Positions 54,451 to 64,000 of a DNA stretch of 64,000 nt are shown piece by piece; within the stretch, counting starts at the first letter, position 1, and each line of letters begins with the position of its first letter. The stretch covers positions 124,001 to 188,000 of the forward strand of contig NZ_JAKCFA010000008.1 in the NCBI RefSeq assembly GCF_024198215.1, in the 5' to 3' direction. Origin of the DNA: Myxococcus qinghaiensis. Its GTDB lineage: Bacteria; Myxococcota; Myxococcia; Myxococcales; Myxococcaceae. Position numbers and translations under genes: made by a program. The notes beneath the pieces were generated by a model. It searched no databases. It was not told the origin of the DNA and saw nothing but the letters and a program-made list of their open reading frames with translations.

Positions 54451-55572
54451 TCACTTCGGGCCTCCCAGCTTGCCCGGGGCGATTCGGTTGCGAGCGCTCT
54501 CGATGGCCTTGTGCAGGCGCTCCTCGAGGAGCTTCCGAGGTGGCAACTCGGTCAGGTATTCCGCCACGTGAATGCCGCGCGCGTCGAGGTCGAGGATCTC
54601 GACCGTCTCTCGCTTTTTGCCCGCACACAGGATGATGCCGAGCGGCGGCTGCTCGCTGGGCTGGCGTTCGTGCTTGTCCAGCCAGCGCAGGTACAGCTCC
54701 ATCTGACCGGAGTCCTGGGCCTTGAAGTCGCCAAGTTTGAGCTCGATCGCTACGAGGCGGCGCAGGCGGCGGTGGAAGAAGAGGAGGTCGAGGTAGTGAT
54801 CGTCGCCGTCGAGCGTCATGCGCTTCTGGCGCTCGACGAAAGTGAAGCCTACGCCCAGCTCCAGGAGGAAGCGCTCGATCTCGCGGAGAATGGCCGCTTC
54901 GAGGTCATTCTCGCTGTAGGTGTCGGCGAGCCCGAGGAAGGGCAGCATGTACGGGTCGCGCATCACCAGGTCGGGGGTCAGCTCGCCGGTCTCACGCAGC
55001 GCGGCCAGTTCCTTCTTGATGAGCTCCTTGGGCTTCTTCGAGAGCGCCGTGCGCTCGAAGAGCATGCTCTGGATGCGTTCACCGAGCTCGCGCACCGACC
55101 ACCGTTCGATGCGGCACATCGCGAAGTAGAAGTCGCGGGCGAGCGGGTCCTTCAGGTAGGTGAGCACCTTGAAGTGGCTCCAGGTCAATTGTCTCCACGC
55201 CGTGGAGACAATCTCGCGGTCGGGGAAGGCGGTCGCGAACTGGACCATGTGCCGCAGCGACTTGTCGTTGAAGCCGCGCCCGAAGCGCTCTGCCAATTGT
55301 CTCGACACCGTGGAGACAATCTGCCCGCCGTACTCCGCGCGGCGGCCCTCGAGAACATGCGTGCGAACGTGGTGGCCGATCTGCCAGTGGAGCGCGGTGA
55401 GCGCCACGTTCGCGACGGTGGCGACCTGCTTCTGGGCCGCCTCGATCATCTCCGAGAGGTCGCGCACCAACTCCGAGGCGAACGCCGCGTCGGACTTTGC
55501 GAGCGCGCTCGAGGGTCGCCGCACGGTGGCGACCTTCTTCGAGGCCGACTTCTTGCCGCGCAAGGTGGTCAC
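54451..55572 (-). CDS. DUF1016/YhcG-type PD-(D/E)XK nuclease-like protein
   Basis: A 373-residue protein with the DUF1016 N-terminal domain (NVALTALHWQIGHHV, SRQLAERFGRGFNDKSLRHM, RQLTWSHFKVLTYLKDPLARDFY) and a C-terminal PD-(D/E)XK-like nuclease domain: DGDDHYLDLLFFHRRLRRLVAIELKLGDFK contains the D...ExK pattern. Members (YhcG/RpnC-like) are frequent passengers of type I restriction loci and mobile islands. Its GTG at 55572 shares a base with the stop of the upstream gene. Two 29-bp palindromic repeats fall inside the gene (see separate entries). Confidence 0.82.
   Translation of the reverse strand: MTTLRGKKSASKKVATVRRPSSALAKSDAAFASELVRDLSEMIEAAQKQVATVANVALTALHWQIGHHVRTHVLEGRRAEYGGQIVSTVSRQLAERFGRGFNDKSLRHMVQFATAFPDREIVSTAWRQLTWSHFKVLTYLKDPLARDFYFAMCRIERWSVRELGERIQSMLFERTALSKKPKELIKKELAALRETGELTPDLVMRDPYMLPFLGLADTYSENDLEAAILREIERFLLELGVGFTFVERQKRMTLDGDDHYLDLLFFHRRLRRLVAIELKLGDFKAQDSGQMELYLRWLDKHERQPSEQPPLGIILCAGKKRETVEILDLDARGIHVAEYLTELPPRKLLEERLHKAIESARNRIAPGKLGGPK
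55186..55214. repeat. 29-bp palindromic repeat, copy 1 in the DUF1016 gene
   Basis: A nearly perfect dyad with arms ATTGTCTCCACG (55188-55199) and CGTGGAGACAAT (55201-55212). Copy 2 lies exactly 108 bases (36 codons) away in the same frame, and 27 of 29 bases match. Both encode an IVST-like residue run. Confidence 0.75.
55294..55322. repeat. 29-bp palindromic repeat, copy 2 in the DUF1016 gene
   Basis: Matches copy 1 at 27 of 29 positions; the left arm carries two changes (ATTGTCTCGACA) so the dyad is slightly imperfect. Right arm CGTGGAGACAAT at 55309-55320. Confidence 0.75.
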
Positions 55573-56483
55573 TACGACGACTCCCTGGTGTCGCGCTCGG
55601 TGTCTTGGGCGCCCCAGCGCGGCGCGAGGCGCAGGAGCGCCGCCGTCATCGCGATGGCGAGGTCTGCGTCCTCGCGGCTGAACTCCTCGTCGGGCACGCC
55701 ATCGTGATGCACGGGCGACAAGAAGAGCTGCATCGCGACCTGCAATGCCGAGAACCGCTCGGCCTGCGAGAGGTTGCGCGCGTTCTTCTGGAGGAACTGC
55801 GCGACCTCGTCGGGTGCCCGACCTCCGAAGCGAGCGGTCTTGAGCGCGTCGAGCGCGATGCGGCACTCCTGCACCGTGTTTCGGTAGCGCCCGTCGTTGC
55901 GCGCGTTGACCGCGTTCACGACCCTCTGTCGCCCTACGCTGGTGGACTCGGGCCCACTCGTCGGAAGCCGCGCCTCAGTGAGGATCGAGTCGCAGTACCC
56001 GACGCTCTTGAGCACCGCGAGCCACTGCTCCTTCGGTACTTCGAACGCCCGTTGTTCGACCGTCGGCACGACCTCGATGCCGGGTGCATACCCTTCGTGT
56101 TGCGCAAGCCGTACCGGATGCGCAACCAGCGTCATGAAGAACGCGATCGAGCCTCCATCGCGCGCAGTCTCCAGCGCAACGAGTGCCTGCGTCGACAGCG
56201 CCAACGTGAAGTGAACCGAAGCCGTCGAGGAGTGGCTTGGGGGCGAGACCAGACTCGTTGGGTTCGGCAATGCGAAGCCGAGGTTCAGCTCCCCGCGAGC
56301 GAAGCGCGCCGCGACCTCGCTTGGCTGAGGCACAAGGGAGATCAGGCCGTTCTCCTTCCAGGGCCACTCGACCAGCCGAAACGCGACGTCGATGTGAAGC
56401 TGCGTGCCGCCAGCGATTCTGCTTCCGCGCACGGTGGCCCCCGTCGCATCCGCGACAATGCGCTGTCCGACTTGCCAGCTCAC
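55572..56483 (-). CDS. Unknown protein embedded in the type I restriction operon
   Basis: A 303-residue protein of no recognised family. The N-terminal 190 residues are mixed with beta strands (IVADATGATVRGSRIAGG, HIDVAFRLVEW). The C-terminal part is helical with TVQECRIALDALKTARFGG, ARNLSQAERFSALQVAMQLF and PVHHDGVPDEEFSREDADLAIAMTAALLRLAP. The last segment is reminiscent of HEPN-like or AbiJ C-terminal helical domains, but this is only a resemblance. Its start overlaps the hsdS stop by four bases (ATGA at 56480-56483) and its stop touches the DUF1016 start, so it is translated as part of the defence operon. Confidence 0.65.
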   Translation of the reverse strand: MSWQVGQRIVADATGATVRGSRIAGGTQLHIDVAFRLVEWPWKENGLISLVPQPSEVAARFARGELNLGFALPNPTSLVSPPSHSSTASVHFTLALSTQALVALETARDGGSIAFFMTLVAHPVRLAQHEGYAPGIEVVPTVEQRAFEVPKEQWLAVLKSVGYCDSILTEARLPTSGPESTSVGRQRVVNAVNARNDGRYRNTVQECRIALDALKTARFGGRAPDEVAQFLQKNARNLSQAERFSALQVAMQLFLSPVHHDGVPDEEFSREDADLAIAMTAALLRLAPRWGAQDTERDTRESS

Positions 56484-57667
56484 GACGCGAGTTCCCCGGA
56501 GAACGCACGCTGGACCGTGGTGTCGAACAGGGTCTGCGCCTCGCTCTGAGCTGCCTCCTGCCGGCGACTGAGACGCAACACGCGGTCGAAGGCCTCACCG
56601 AACTGGGCCTGCGCCTTCGGTGGAGGCGCAGGGACCAGCACGTCCTCGAGCTTCCCCTTGCTGACCATGCCCTTCATGCTGTTCGTGGACGCGGCCTGTA
56701 CGAGTCGCTTTCCGACGAGGAGAAGGACGTAGAGGAATCGATAGTCGACACCATCATGAGGCGTCACGGCGTTGATCTGCTGATTGAAGGCCACCTCTCG
56801 GTCCGCGAGGGCGACGTTGCCGATACAGTCCGGGCTGCCGGCGATGCAGGTCATCAGGGTGCTGCCCGCAGGCACGGTTCTTCCGACGGCGCGTCCCTGC
56901 GCCGAGAGCCCCTCGGTCGCTCGGGTAAGGTAGTGGCTGGGCGTGTTGATGTTGTCGGACTTGATCCACTCGATGTCGTCGCCGAAGTAGGCGGGAACGC
57001 CACGCGATGGTGTGTTGCCGGTGGTCACGCGTCCGAGTTCTGCGAGCGGCTTCGCCGGCCAGCGCTTCGCGTTCGTCACCGGGTCACCGAACATCTCCAG
57101 AAATGCTGCGCGCAGCATCTCCTCGGTGAGGGCGATCACCTCCTTGCGCTTGCGGCGGATGGCGTCGGCCCTGTCGAGGATGTCGGCGACTCGGCGCTGC
57201 TCAGCAATCGGCGGTACGGGCACGGGTAGGTTCTCAAAGACCTGGCCGGGCAGTCGCTTCGTTCCATGAGACGACTCCTCGGTGCTCGAGAGAACCCTCG
57301 GTTGAAGCCAGCGGAGGCACCGCGTTAAGTAGCGCGAGTCGAGATCCGGCGCAGGGATCAGCGCTTTCACGTCCTGATTGAACGTGGCCTCGACGAGCGT
57401 GCGGCTGACGCGGAACTCGTTCGCGAGGCTCATGCCTCTCACCACAAAAAGGACGGTGCCGGGCGGCACGAGGTTGCTTCCATTCGCCGCTCCCTCCGCT
57501 GACACATGAAGCTCGCTGTCACTCAGCTCGAACGCCTTCAGCTCCTTCGAGCTGTACCAGGGAATGTGACCTTCCCAGTATGCCGCATTCGCTTTGCTGG
57601 GCGTGCCCCCGGAAAGCAGCCGACCGCACTCGGTGAGCGGACGTACGGGCCAAGGCGAGGTCGTCAC
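56480..57667 (-). CDS. hsdS: Type I restriction-modification specificity subunit
   Basis: Recognises the DNA target for HsdM/HsdR. The 395-residue protein has two target-recognition domains, each opening with a similar segment ([19 protein letters not shown] and [19 protein letters not shown]), and a central conserved helix-rich spacer ([40 protein letters not shown]). A shorter second spacer follows at the end. This is the usual hsdS layout. The recognition sequence cannot be inferred. Overlaps hsdM by four bases (57664-57667). Confidence 0.93.
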   Translation of the reverse strand: MTTSPWPVRPLTECGRLLSGGTPSKANAAYWEGHIPWYSSKELKAFELSDSELHVSAEGAANGSNLVPPGTVLFVVRGMSLANEFRVSRTLVEATFNQDVKALIPAPDLDSRYLTRCLRWLQPRVLSSTEESSHGTKRLPGQVFENLPVPVPPIAEQRRVADILDRADAIRRKRKEVIALTEEMLRAAFLEMFGDPVTNAKRWPAKPLAELGRVTTGNTPSRGVPAYFGDDIEWIKSDNINTPSHYLTRATEGLSAQGRAVGRTVPAGSTLMTCIAGSPDCIGNVALADREVAFNQQINAVTPHDGVDYRFLYVLLLVGKRLVQAASTNSMKGMVSKGKLEDVLVPAPPPKAQAQFGEAFDRVLRLSRRQEAAQSEAQTLFDTTVQRAFSGELAS

Positions 57668-59172
57668 AGCATCGCCTCCAGCTCACTCAGGTCTTTCGCG
57701 ATCTCGGCTTCGAGCTTGCGCAGCCTGCCGATGATCCTGTTCGGCGGGTCGTACGTGACGACTTCGTGTTTCGCCTCCTTGTAGCGGTTGATAGAGAGGT
57801 CGAAGTCCTTGGCCTCGATGTCGGCCACCGGCACCATGAAGTGCGTCGCTGTCCTGTCGGCGTCCCTGTTCGCGCTCCTCTTGCGCCAGTGCTCAAGTGC
57901 GTCGGGCAGATCGTTGTCGTTCACCACGTCGCGCTTGTCGTCGAGCGAGAAGCCGTCGGCCCCGACGTCGTAGAAGAAGACGTGGTCCGTCTTGCCGCCC
58001 TTGGTGAACACGAGGATGGCCGTCGACACCCCAGCGTAGGGCTTGAACACGCCGCTCGGCAGCGAGATGACCGCTTCGAGTTGGTTGTCCTTTACCAGTA
58101 TGGTGCGCAGCGCGGTGTGCGCCTTGCTCGACCCGAACAACACACCGTCCGGCACGATGGTCGCGCTCCGTCCGCCCTTCTTGAGCATGCGCAGGATGAG
58201 CGCCACGAAGAGCAGCTCGGTCTTCTTGGTCTTCACCGCCTGCGTCAGCGACGGGTGGACGTCACCCTCGTCGAGGCTGCCCTTGAACGGGGGGTTGGCG
58301 AGGATGACGTCGAAGCCGCCCGTCGCCTGCTTGGCGAACTTCTCGGGGAAGCTGTTCGACAGCGTGTCCTGGTAGTGGATGTCGGGGTTGTCGACGCCGT
58401 GGAGCATCAGGTTCATCGACGCGATGCGGAGCATGGTCGCGTCGAAGTCGAAGCCGTGGAACATGCCGCTCTGGATGTGCGCGCGGTACGGCTCCAGCTT
58501 GTCGCCGGTGTAGATGACCTCGCCGTTCTCGCCCTTGAGGCGGCCCTGCGGCGAGGTGTGCTCCTTGAGCAGGTACTGCATCGTCTCGACGAGGAAGCCC
58601 GCCGTGCCGCAGGCCGGGTCGCCGATGGTCTCGGTGGGCTTGGGCTCCAAGAGTTCCACCATGAAGCGGATGATGTGGCGGGGCGTGCGGAACTGGCCGT
58701 TGATGCCCGCCGTCGTGAGCTTCGAGAGCAGGTACTCGTAGAGATCGCCCTTCGCGTCGCCGTCGGTGATGGGCAGCTTGTCGATCATGTTCACCGCCGA
58801 GACCAAGAGGCTCGGCTTCTGGATCATGAGCTGCGCGTCCTGCATGTACTCGGCGAACGTCGTCCCGCCGTTCAGCTTGCGGAAGTGCGAAAACACCTCG
58901 TCACGCACCACGCGCAACATCTCGGCGGCGTCCTTCTGCTTGAAGTTCTTCCAGCGGCGCGGGTCGGTCGCACCCTTGAAGCGACCGTGGAACTCCCTCT
59001 TGGTGCGCTCGGCCTTGCGCTCGCCGGTGGTCTCCATCACGTCGAGCAGCCGCGCGAACATGAGGAACGAGATCTGTTCGATGACGGTGAGCGGGTTGGT
59101 GATGCCGCCGGTCCAGAACTCGGTCCAGAGCTTGTCGATGTCGCTCTTCTGCTGCGTGGTCAGGGTACTCAT
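57664..59172 (-). CDS. hsdM: Type I restriction-modification N6-adenine methyltransferase
   Basis: DNA methyltransferase subunit of 502 residues. Helical N-terminal HsdM_N domain ([25 protein letters not shown]), then motif [13 protein letters not shown] (binds S-adenosylmethionine) and the catalytic motif NPPF in [12 protein letters not shown]. Complete length for the family. Overlaps hsdR by four bases (ATGA at 59169-59172) and hsdS at its other end; the three genes are one transcript. Confidence 0.96.
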   Translation of the reverse strand: MSTLTTQQKSDIDKLWTEFWTGGITNPLTVIEQISFLMFARLLDVMETTGERKAERTKREFHGRFKGATDPRRWKNFKQKDAAEMLRVVRDEVFSHFRKLNGGTTFAEYMQDAQLMIQKPSLLVSAVNMIDKLPITDGDAKGDLYEYLLSKLTTAGINGQFRTPRHIIRFMVELLEPKPTETIGDPACGTAGFLVETMQYLLKEHTSPQGRLKGENGEVIYTGDKLEPYRAHIQSGMFHGFDFDATMLRIASMNLMLHGVDNPDIHYQDTLSNSFPEKFAKQATGGFDVILANPPFKGSLDEGDVHPSLTQAVKTKKTELLFVALILRMLKKGGRSATIVPDGVLFGSSKAHTALRTILVKDNQLEAVISLPSGVFKPYAGVSTAILVFTKGGKTDHVFFYDVGADGFSLDDKRDVVNDNDLPDALEHWRKRSANRDADRTATHFMVPVADIEAKDFDLSINRYKEAKHEVVTYDPPNRIIGRLRKLEAEIAKDLSELEAML

Positions 59173-62100
59173 GCAATCACTCGTTTCGGCTCGAAGACGC
59201 TCAAGATGGCCAGCAGCTCATCGACGTCTTCCTTGTCGTTGAAGATGCCGTCCACGCTCTCGGCGTGGAGGGTGGTGAACGGCGGCTCGTAGAGGCGCTC
59301 GAGCTCGATGCCGCCGTTCTGGGCGATGTAGTTCCGCAGCACCTGCAGGAAGCGGAGCTGCTGCGACGACAGACGCGGGTGCTTGTGGACGAACTCGGTG
59401 AAGGCCTTCTCGACAGCCTCGGCTTCGAGGCCCACGAGCCCACGGAACACCGCGAGCAGCGAGCGCCGCATCGAAGGGTCGTGCCCGGCGAGGTGCGTGA
59501 CGTTGGCTTTGTCGTCGACCGAAAGGACGAGGCGCGCCAGCTCTTCGAGCTCGGCTTCCTGCACCGTCTGCCCGGCGCGGATGCGCAGCAAGACGGGGTT
59601 GTTGGCGAAGTGCGCCTTGAGCACCCTCTCCACGCGCGTGCGGTACTCGACGAGGTCAAGCCCTTCGAGCTTCGGGATGTACGACTGCGCGACATGGCCA
59701 TCGTCGGTCACGTCGAAGACCTGCGGCGCCACGCGCGTCGTCGTGGGGAGCTGCTGGTACTTCATCACCGAGCGCAGCTCGCTCCGCAGTCCTTCGAGGC
59801 GCTGGACCTCGACGGCGCTCCAGAAGCCTTTGTCGCGCACCTGCTTGATGGAGTCGGCCTTGGCCTTCACCGGCTGGAGGTTCTTGCCGAGCAGCTCCAC
59901 AGCCTCTTCGACGCGGCCCTTCAGATCCTGCACCTTGGGCGCGCTCGGGCCGCCCTTGAGCAGCTCGATCTGCAAGCGGGTCATGAGCAGGTCGAAACGG
60001 TACGCGTCTTCGTCGCCTCGGATACTCCGGAGATGCTGCAGAGGGGCGACGATCGACAGCAGATCGGCCTTGGTGGCGGCAGCAAAGTGGTGGACGCGAT
60101 CGCCGTCCGCAAGCTGTGTCAGCTCCTTCCACTTGTCGCGGGCGTCGATGGCGTTCGTGTCTCGCACCGCACGGATGTCGCCCAGGATCTGCTGCTCTGC
60201 GATCCCGATCGCGGCCTCGTCCATCTTGTCGATGGCGACCGAGAGCAGCTCCACGCGTGCCTCGAACAGGTGCTGAAGCAGCGACTTCTGCGGCGCCGGC
60301 TGCACCTCTTTGTACTTCTCGTCGAAGAACCAGAAGTTCTGCCAGTGGTCGAAGATGAGGAACTCGGTCTTGTCCTTGCCGGGTCCGAAGAGATCTTTGC
60401 GCAGGCGCGTGCCGCGACCGATCATCTGCCAGAACTTCACGTACGACTTCACCGGCCTGGCGAAGACCAGGTTCACCACCTCGGGCACGTCGATGCCGGT
60501 GTCGAGCATGTCGACCGAGATGGCGATGGTCAGCTCATTCTCGGGGTTCTTGAAGTCGTCGATGAGTTGGTCCGCCTTCGCTTCCTGATTGTCGATGACG
60601 CGACAGAAGGCCGAGCCGTACTGCGGGTAGAGCTGGCTGAAGACCTCGGCGAGATGCACCGCGTGCAGGTGGTTCCGCGCGAAGACGATGGTCTTGCCGA
60701 CATGCTGCCCCGTCGCCTCGCGGATGCCGCCCTCCATCAGCGAGCGCCAGATGGCGCGTGTGGTGTCCTTGTTGAAGAAGTACTTGTCGAGGTCTTCGCT
60801 GTCGTAGTCGACGGCCTGCGCTTGTGGGTCCTGGTCTTCGAGCTGGTCGCGCTGCTCCGCGCTCATCTGCGAATAGCGGAAGCCGTCGCGTGAGAACCTG
60901 GTGCTGACCTGCATCACGCGGAACGGCACGAGGTAGGCCGGCTTGGACTCGATGGCCTGCTGGAAGTCGAAGGCCGACGTGGGATCGCCGTTCTCGCAGG
61001 CGAACAGCTCGTAGGTGTTGCGCTCGATGAACTTCACCGGCGTCGCGGTGAGGCCGACTTCCAATGCGTCGAAGTACTGGAAGAGCGAGCGGAACTTCTT
61101 GAAGATGCTGCGGTGCGACTCGTCGGCAATGATGAGGTCGAAGAAGCCGACGTCGAAGTCCTCGTACGCCTTCATCATCGCCGGGTAGGTGGCGAGGTAG
61201 ATGCGCTTGTCACGGTCGTTGGCCGTCGAGGCGTCGACGATCACCCGCGGCTCACCGGGCATGAACTCCTTGAAGACGCGGTCGGCCTGGCGGCGCAGCT
61301 CCTTGCGGTCGCAGAGGAAGAGAATGCGCTTCACCCAACCCGCGCGCATCAGCACGTCACACAGCGAGATGGCGACGCGCGTCTTGCCGGTGCCGGTGGC
61401 TTGCACGACAAGCGCCTTGCGGAAGTTGCCCGTGAAGCGTTCGCACACGCGCTTGACCGCTTCGAGCTGGTACATGCGGTTGGCGATGGCGAGGTTCGGC
61501 TCGACGTGGGCAAGTGCCTTCTTTCCGGTGCGCTGGTGGACCAGGTACTCGAGGCTGTCCTTCGAGTAGAAGCCGTAGACCTTGCGGTACGGGTAGCCCT
61601 GCGCTTCGTCCCACAAGAAGACGTCGATGCCGTTGGTGAAGAACACGACGGGGCGCACGCCGGTCGCCTTCTCGAGCGCGTCGGCGTACTGGCGCGCCTG
61701 CTCGCCTCCTGCGCGCGCATCCTTCGCGGTCTTCTTCGCCTCGATGACCGCCAGCGGCTTGCCGTCGTCGCCGTAGAGCACGTAGTCGGCGAAGCCATCG
61801 CCGCTCGGCGTGGGGAGGCCCGCGAGCGTCAGCTCCTGCTTCACCTGTTCGGTGCTCTTGCCATCGACGCCGACGTTCCATCCGGCGGCGAGCAGGGACT
61901 GGTCGATGAGGCGACGGCGTGTGGTGGCCTCGTTGAACTCGAGGGCCGAGGCGACCTTCTGGCCCGCATCACGGAGCTTGGTCAGCTCGCTCGCGTTCTC
62001 CTCGGCGGTGCGCGTGGCCTCCGTCGCGGCGCGTTCGGCCTCGAGCCGCTTCTTGGTCTCCTCGTCGAGACGTTTGAGGACGGACTCGTACTTGGCTTCA

Positions 62101-62573
62101 GCGAGGCGCAGCTTCTCGAGGGCGTCCTTCGTCTTCGCAGCGCTCGCCGGCTCGGGCGGTGGCGGCGTGTACTTCGGCGTCGCGTCGAGCTTCCCTCCAT
62201 CGAGCTGCACGAAGAACCAGCGCGCGATGTCGAAGAGCTGCGCCAAGCACTCGAGCGAGAGCTGGCTCGTAATGGGCCGTCGCGGGTGCGCGGCATGGTT
62301 GCCCGCCTTGCGCACGGAATGGAGTTTGTTCTGGACGACCTCGGGCACCGCCTGCCGGAAGGCGGTCTCGTTCATCAGATCGTTCAGGTTGTCGGAGTAC
62401 GGCGGACGGAGGCGGTAGCTCTCGTAGATGGCCGCGACGGCGTGCTCCACGAAACTGCGCTGCTTGATGAGCGAACTCGCGGGGTCTTCGTGGGCGTAGC
62501 GCTCGGCGAAGCCCGCGAGATCGGCCAGCACGGCGCGGCGCGCGCGGAGGAACTCGAAGTTCACTGACTTCAT
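59169..62573 (-). CDS. hsdR: Type I restriction endonuclease subunit R
   Basis: Motor and nuclease subunit, 1134 residues from the ATG at 62573. A DUF4145-like N-terminal region ([21 protein letters not shown]) and coiled coil (about 155-215) precede the PD-(D/E)XK nuclease ([20 protein letters not shown]). The SF2 helicase core has Walker [17 protein letters not shown] box [12 protein letters not shown] motif GLTATPVKF and motif VI-like [13 protein letters not shown]. The EcoEI-type C-terminal domain follows. I prefer the ATG at 62573 over one 39 bases upstream because the sigma-54-like promoter would start transcription near 62614, leaving about 41 bases of leader with a GAGGAGAGG site. Confidence 0.94.
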   Translation of the reverse strand: MKSVNFEFLRARRAVLADLAGFAERYAHEDPASSLIKQRSFVEHAVAAIYESYRLRPPYSDNLNDLMNETAFRQAVPEVVQNKLHSVRKAGNHAAHPRRPITSQLSLECLAQLFDIARWFFVQLDGGKLDATPKYTPPPPEPASAAKTKDALEKLRLAEAKYESVLKRLDEETKKRLEAERAATEATRTAEENASELTKLRDAGQKVASALEFNEATTRRRLIDQSLLAAGWNVGVDGKSTEQVKQELTLAGLPTPSGDGFADYVLYGDDGKPLAVIEAKKTAKDARAGGEQARQYADALEKATGVRPVVFFTNGIDVFLWDEAQGYPYRKVYGFYSKDSLEYLVHQRTGKKALAHVEPNLAIANRMYQLEAVKRVCERFTGNFRKALVVQATGTGKTRVAISLCDVLMRAGWVKRILFLCDRKELRRQADRVFKEFMPGEPRVIVDASTANDRDKRIYLATYPAMMKAYEDFDVGFFDLIIADESHRSIFKKFRSLFQYFDALEVGLTATPVKFIERNTYELFACENGDPTSAFDFQQAIESKPAYLVPFRVMQVSTRFSRDGFRYSQMSAEQRDQLEDQDPQAQAVDYDSEDLDKYFFNKDTTRAIWRSLMEGGIREATGQHVGKTIVFARNHLHAVHLAEVFSQLYPQYGSAFCRVIDNQEAKADQLIDDFKNPENELTIAISVDMLDTGIDVPEVVNLVFARPVKSYVKFWQMIGRGTRLRKDLFGPGKDKTEFLIFDHWQNFWFFDEKYKEVQPAPQKSLLQHLFEARVELLSVAIDKMDEAAIGIAEQQILGDIRAVRDTNAIDARDKWKELTQLADGDRVHHFAAATKADLLSIVAPLQHLRSIRGDEDAYRFDLLMTRLQIELLKGGPSAPKVQDLKGRVEEAVELLGKNLQPVKAKADSIKQVRDKGFWSAVEVQRLEGLRSELRSVMKYQQLPTTTRVAPQVFDVTDDGHVAQSYIPKLEGLDLVEYRTRVERVLKAHFANNPVLLRIRAGQTVQEAELEELARLVLSVDDKANVTHLAGHDPSMRRSLLAVFRGLVGLEAEAVEKAFTEFVHKHPRLSSQQLRFLQVLRNYIAQNGGIELERLYEPPFTTLHAESVDGIFNDKEDVDELLAILSVFEPKRVIA

Positions 62574-62625
62574 GAACGGGACATCCTCTCCTCGCGCGGC
62601 GTTGCTGACCATGCCGGGCCCCTTT

Positions 62626-62640
62626 TCAATGAACGTGCCA
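62626..62640 (-). promoter_or_regulatory. Sigma-54 (-24/-12) promoter ahead of hsdR
   Basis: TGGCACGTTCATTGA reads from 62640 down to 62626 on the minus strand. It matches the consensus TGGCACG-N4-TTGC at every position but the last, with GG and G(A) separated by 10 bases. The match begins one base after the TGA of the sigma-54 activator gene and transcription should start near 62614, upstream of the preferred hsdR ATG. The C-to-A change at -12 may weaken it. Confidence 0.65.
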
Positions 62641-64000
62641 TCAGCCCTGCACCTCGTAGGTCTTCAGCCAGTTCGTCAACGTCTGGTAGCTCGGCAGGCC
62701 CACCAGCTCCGTTGCCTTCGTCTTGTTTCCCTGCGCCTCGTCCATCGCGCGCTCGAGGTAGTGGCGCGCGACTTCTTTCAACAAGTCTCGCAGGTTGAAG
62801 CCGCCGCCGAGGGGCCGCCCGAGCACATCCGGTCGCGCGCTCTTGGCCACGGGAAGCAGCGCTTCGCGCACGTCCTCCGACGAGATGGCGGCACCATCGC
62901 TCCAGATGGCGGCGCGGCGCAGGGTGTTGCCCAGCTCGCGCACGTTGCCTGGCCAGGGGTGCGAGAGAAGAAGGTTCCTTGCGCCTGCGGAAATCTTCTT
63001 CTCTTTGAAGCCGGGCTCGCTCTGGGCCTCGCGGTTCACCTGGACGAGCAGGTGGTCGATAAGCATGCCCACGTCGCCCTGGCGCTCGCGGAGCGGCGGG
63101 AGCTTCAAGACGGCCACGGCGAGCCGGTAGAAGAGGTCTTCGCGGAACCGACCCGAGGCGATCTCCTCGGTCAGCGTGCGGTTGGTGGCGGCGACGATGC
63201 GCACGTCGACCTTCACGGGCTTGCTCTCGCCGAGGGGCACGATCTCGCCCTCTTGAATGGCTCGGAGCAGCTTCACCTGCGCGGGCCCAGGCAGTTCGCC
63301 CAGCTCGTCGAGGAACAGGGTGCCACCGTCAGCCTCCTTGAAGTGGCCCTTCCGGTCCGAGCTCGCGCCCGTGAAGGAGCCTTTCTTGTGGCCGAACAGC
63401 TCCGACTCGACCAGTTCGGGGGGAATGGCGCCGCAGTTGACGGCGATGAAGGTCCTGTCGCGACGGGGGCTGGCCCGGTGGATGGCTCGGGCGAGCAGCT
63501 CCTTGCCGGTGCCCGACTCGCCCTCGATGAGCACCGGCACGCTGCGGACGGCGACGCGGCGGGCGCGCTCGATGAGCCGACTCATCACGCGGCTCTTGTG
63601 GATGATGTCGGCGAACTCGGGCGCCTCGGGCGGCGCGCCGGTGGCGATGTGCTTCAGGCGCTCGTCCTGCTCTCGGAGGAGATCGGGCAGGAACTCGGCC
63701 GAGAGGTCGAAGGGCACCGAGGCAGTGCGGACGCCATGTTCTCGCGACGACTCGATGAGCTCGGCGGGGAAGCGGGTCTTGCCGAGGATGATCCACACCG
63801 CCGCCATCGCGGGCGTGCCGGGCGAAAGGTGAAAAGAGAGCTGCGCGTCCTTGGCGTTGCCGAGGGCGTGCTCCACACCGCGCACCGCGGCCTCGTAGAT
63901 CTCACCGAAGTTGGTAGGGCCCGAGAGCTTGTGCGGCAGGACCTCGACGCGCGTTCTCGTGCGGCCCTTGAGCCACTTGAGGTAGGGCTGGACGAGGTTG
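62641..64000 (-). CDS. RtcR-like sigma-54 activator with CARF-like sensor (N-terminus outside window)
   Basis: The frame is open to the window edge; about 452 residues are visible. The first 80 or so seen contain [19 protein letters not shown] and [15 protein letters not shown], features of the CARF-like N-terminal domain of RtcR-type regulators, which bind cyclic or linear oligonucleotide signals. The AAA+ core has Walker [16 protein letters not shown], the sigma-54 contact loop GSFTGA (a GAFTGA variant), Walker [13 protein letters not shown] and the R-finger region. The C-terminal Fis-type HTH ([21 protein letters not shown]) binds an enhancer. It lies directly upstream of the sigma-54-like promoter and hsdR, so it is the likely activator of the restriction operon. 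Confidence 0.85.
   Translation of the reverse strand, partial: NLVQPYLKWLKGRTRTRVEVLPHKLSGPTNFGEIYEAAVRGVEHALGNAKDAQLSFHLSPGTPAMAAVWIILGKTRFPAELIESSREHGVRTASVPFDLSAEFLPDLLREQDERLKHIATGAPPEAPEFADIIHKSRVMSRLIERARRVAVRSVPVLIEGESGTGKELLARAIHRASPRRDRTFIAVNCGAIPPELVESELFGHKKGSFTGASSDRKGHFKEADGGTLFLDELGELPGPAQVKLLRAIQEGEIVPLGESKPVKVDVRIVAATNRTLTEEIASGRFREDLFYRLAVAVLKLPPLRERQGDVGMLIDHLLVQVNREAQSEPGFKEKKISAGARNLLLSHPWPGNVRELGNTLRRAAIWSDGAAISSEDVREALLPVAKSARPDVLGRPLGGGFNLRDLLKEVARHYLERAMDEAQGNKTKATELVGLPSYQTLTNWLKTYEVQG

Noticed and set aside
55186..55322. Considered as a CRISPR-like repeat pair.
   Set aside because: Only two copies, 108 bases apart, lying in the coding frame of DUF1016 and with no unique-spacer pattern or cas genes.
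59265..62567. Long plus-strand frames opposite hsdR.
   Set aside because: Shadow frames caused by high-GC codon use; hsdR on the other strand has all the helicase and nuclease motifs.

Overview
This is a high-GC chromosome window from a delta-proteobacterial myxobacterium (Myxococcus/Corallococcus-like). The evidence is the base composition, frequent GTG starts with GGAGG-type ribosome sites, many lipoproteins, a C-terminal sorting signal of the MYXO-CTERM kind on a secreted glycoside hydrolase, and the mix of FHA, WGR, GspE-like and large Ig-repeat secreted proteins. I see no rRNA, tRNA or CRISPR array. One CDS runs off each end: glycogen phosphorylase at the left, a sigma-54 activator at the right.

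Layout. 1-5.9 kb: the end of glgP, a secreted lipase with its dedicated foldase, and a secreted hypothetical. 6-9.8 kb: a four-gene ferric-siderophore ABC uptake operon behind a Fur-like palindrome. 9.9-17.6 kb: an M3 oligopeptidase and an 1842-residue Ig/FN3/lamin-tail lipoprotein. 17.7-26.8 kb: housekeeping genes (U32 peptidase/rRNA hydroxylase family, TyrA with a C-terminal chorismate mutase, DnaE) interleaved with two enzymes for unsaturated acyl-CoA oxidation (dienoyl-CoA reductase-like and dienoyl-CoA isomerase-like). 27-38.6 kb: a CpxP-like protein, an M14 peptidase, an aldo/keto reductase, a GH88 hydrolase, then a minus-strand run (solute-binding protein, WGR, epimerase, GNAT, FHA, GspE-like ATPase). 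38.7-43 kb: a short UvrA-like ATPase, and a divergent ArsR-SRPBCC-DoxX-DUF1801 operon with its own operator. 43-50.7 kb: regulators and lipoproteins, a cluster of three decayed genes (44.8-45.8 kb), a di-heme oxidoreductase, and a Crp/Fnr regulator facing a DUF4386 membrane protein.

51-64 kb is a defence island, all on the minus strand. In transcription order it runs: an RtcR-like sigma-54 activator whose N-terminal part resembles a CARF sensor, a near-consensus -24/-12 promoter, hsdR-hsdM-hsdS (type I restriction-modification), a 303-residue unknown, a DUF1016/YhcG PD-(D/E)XK protein, then a tightly overlapping module of a DUF3696 AAA ATPase, a PLD-like protein with an HxR(x)4D motif, and the N-terminus of an AbiJ-NTD/TIGR02391-type gene that has been cut off and fused to an IS256 transposase tail.

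The two most promising observations are the apparent sigma-54/CARF control of a type I restriction locus and the ATPase/PLD-like/TIGR02391 module, which I cannot match to a named defence system from memory. Product names rest on motifs and recalled family features only; no database search was possible.
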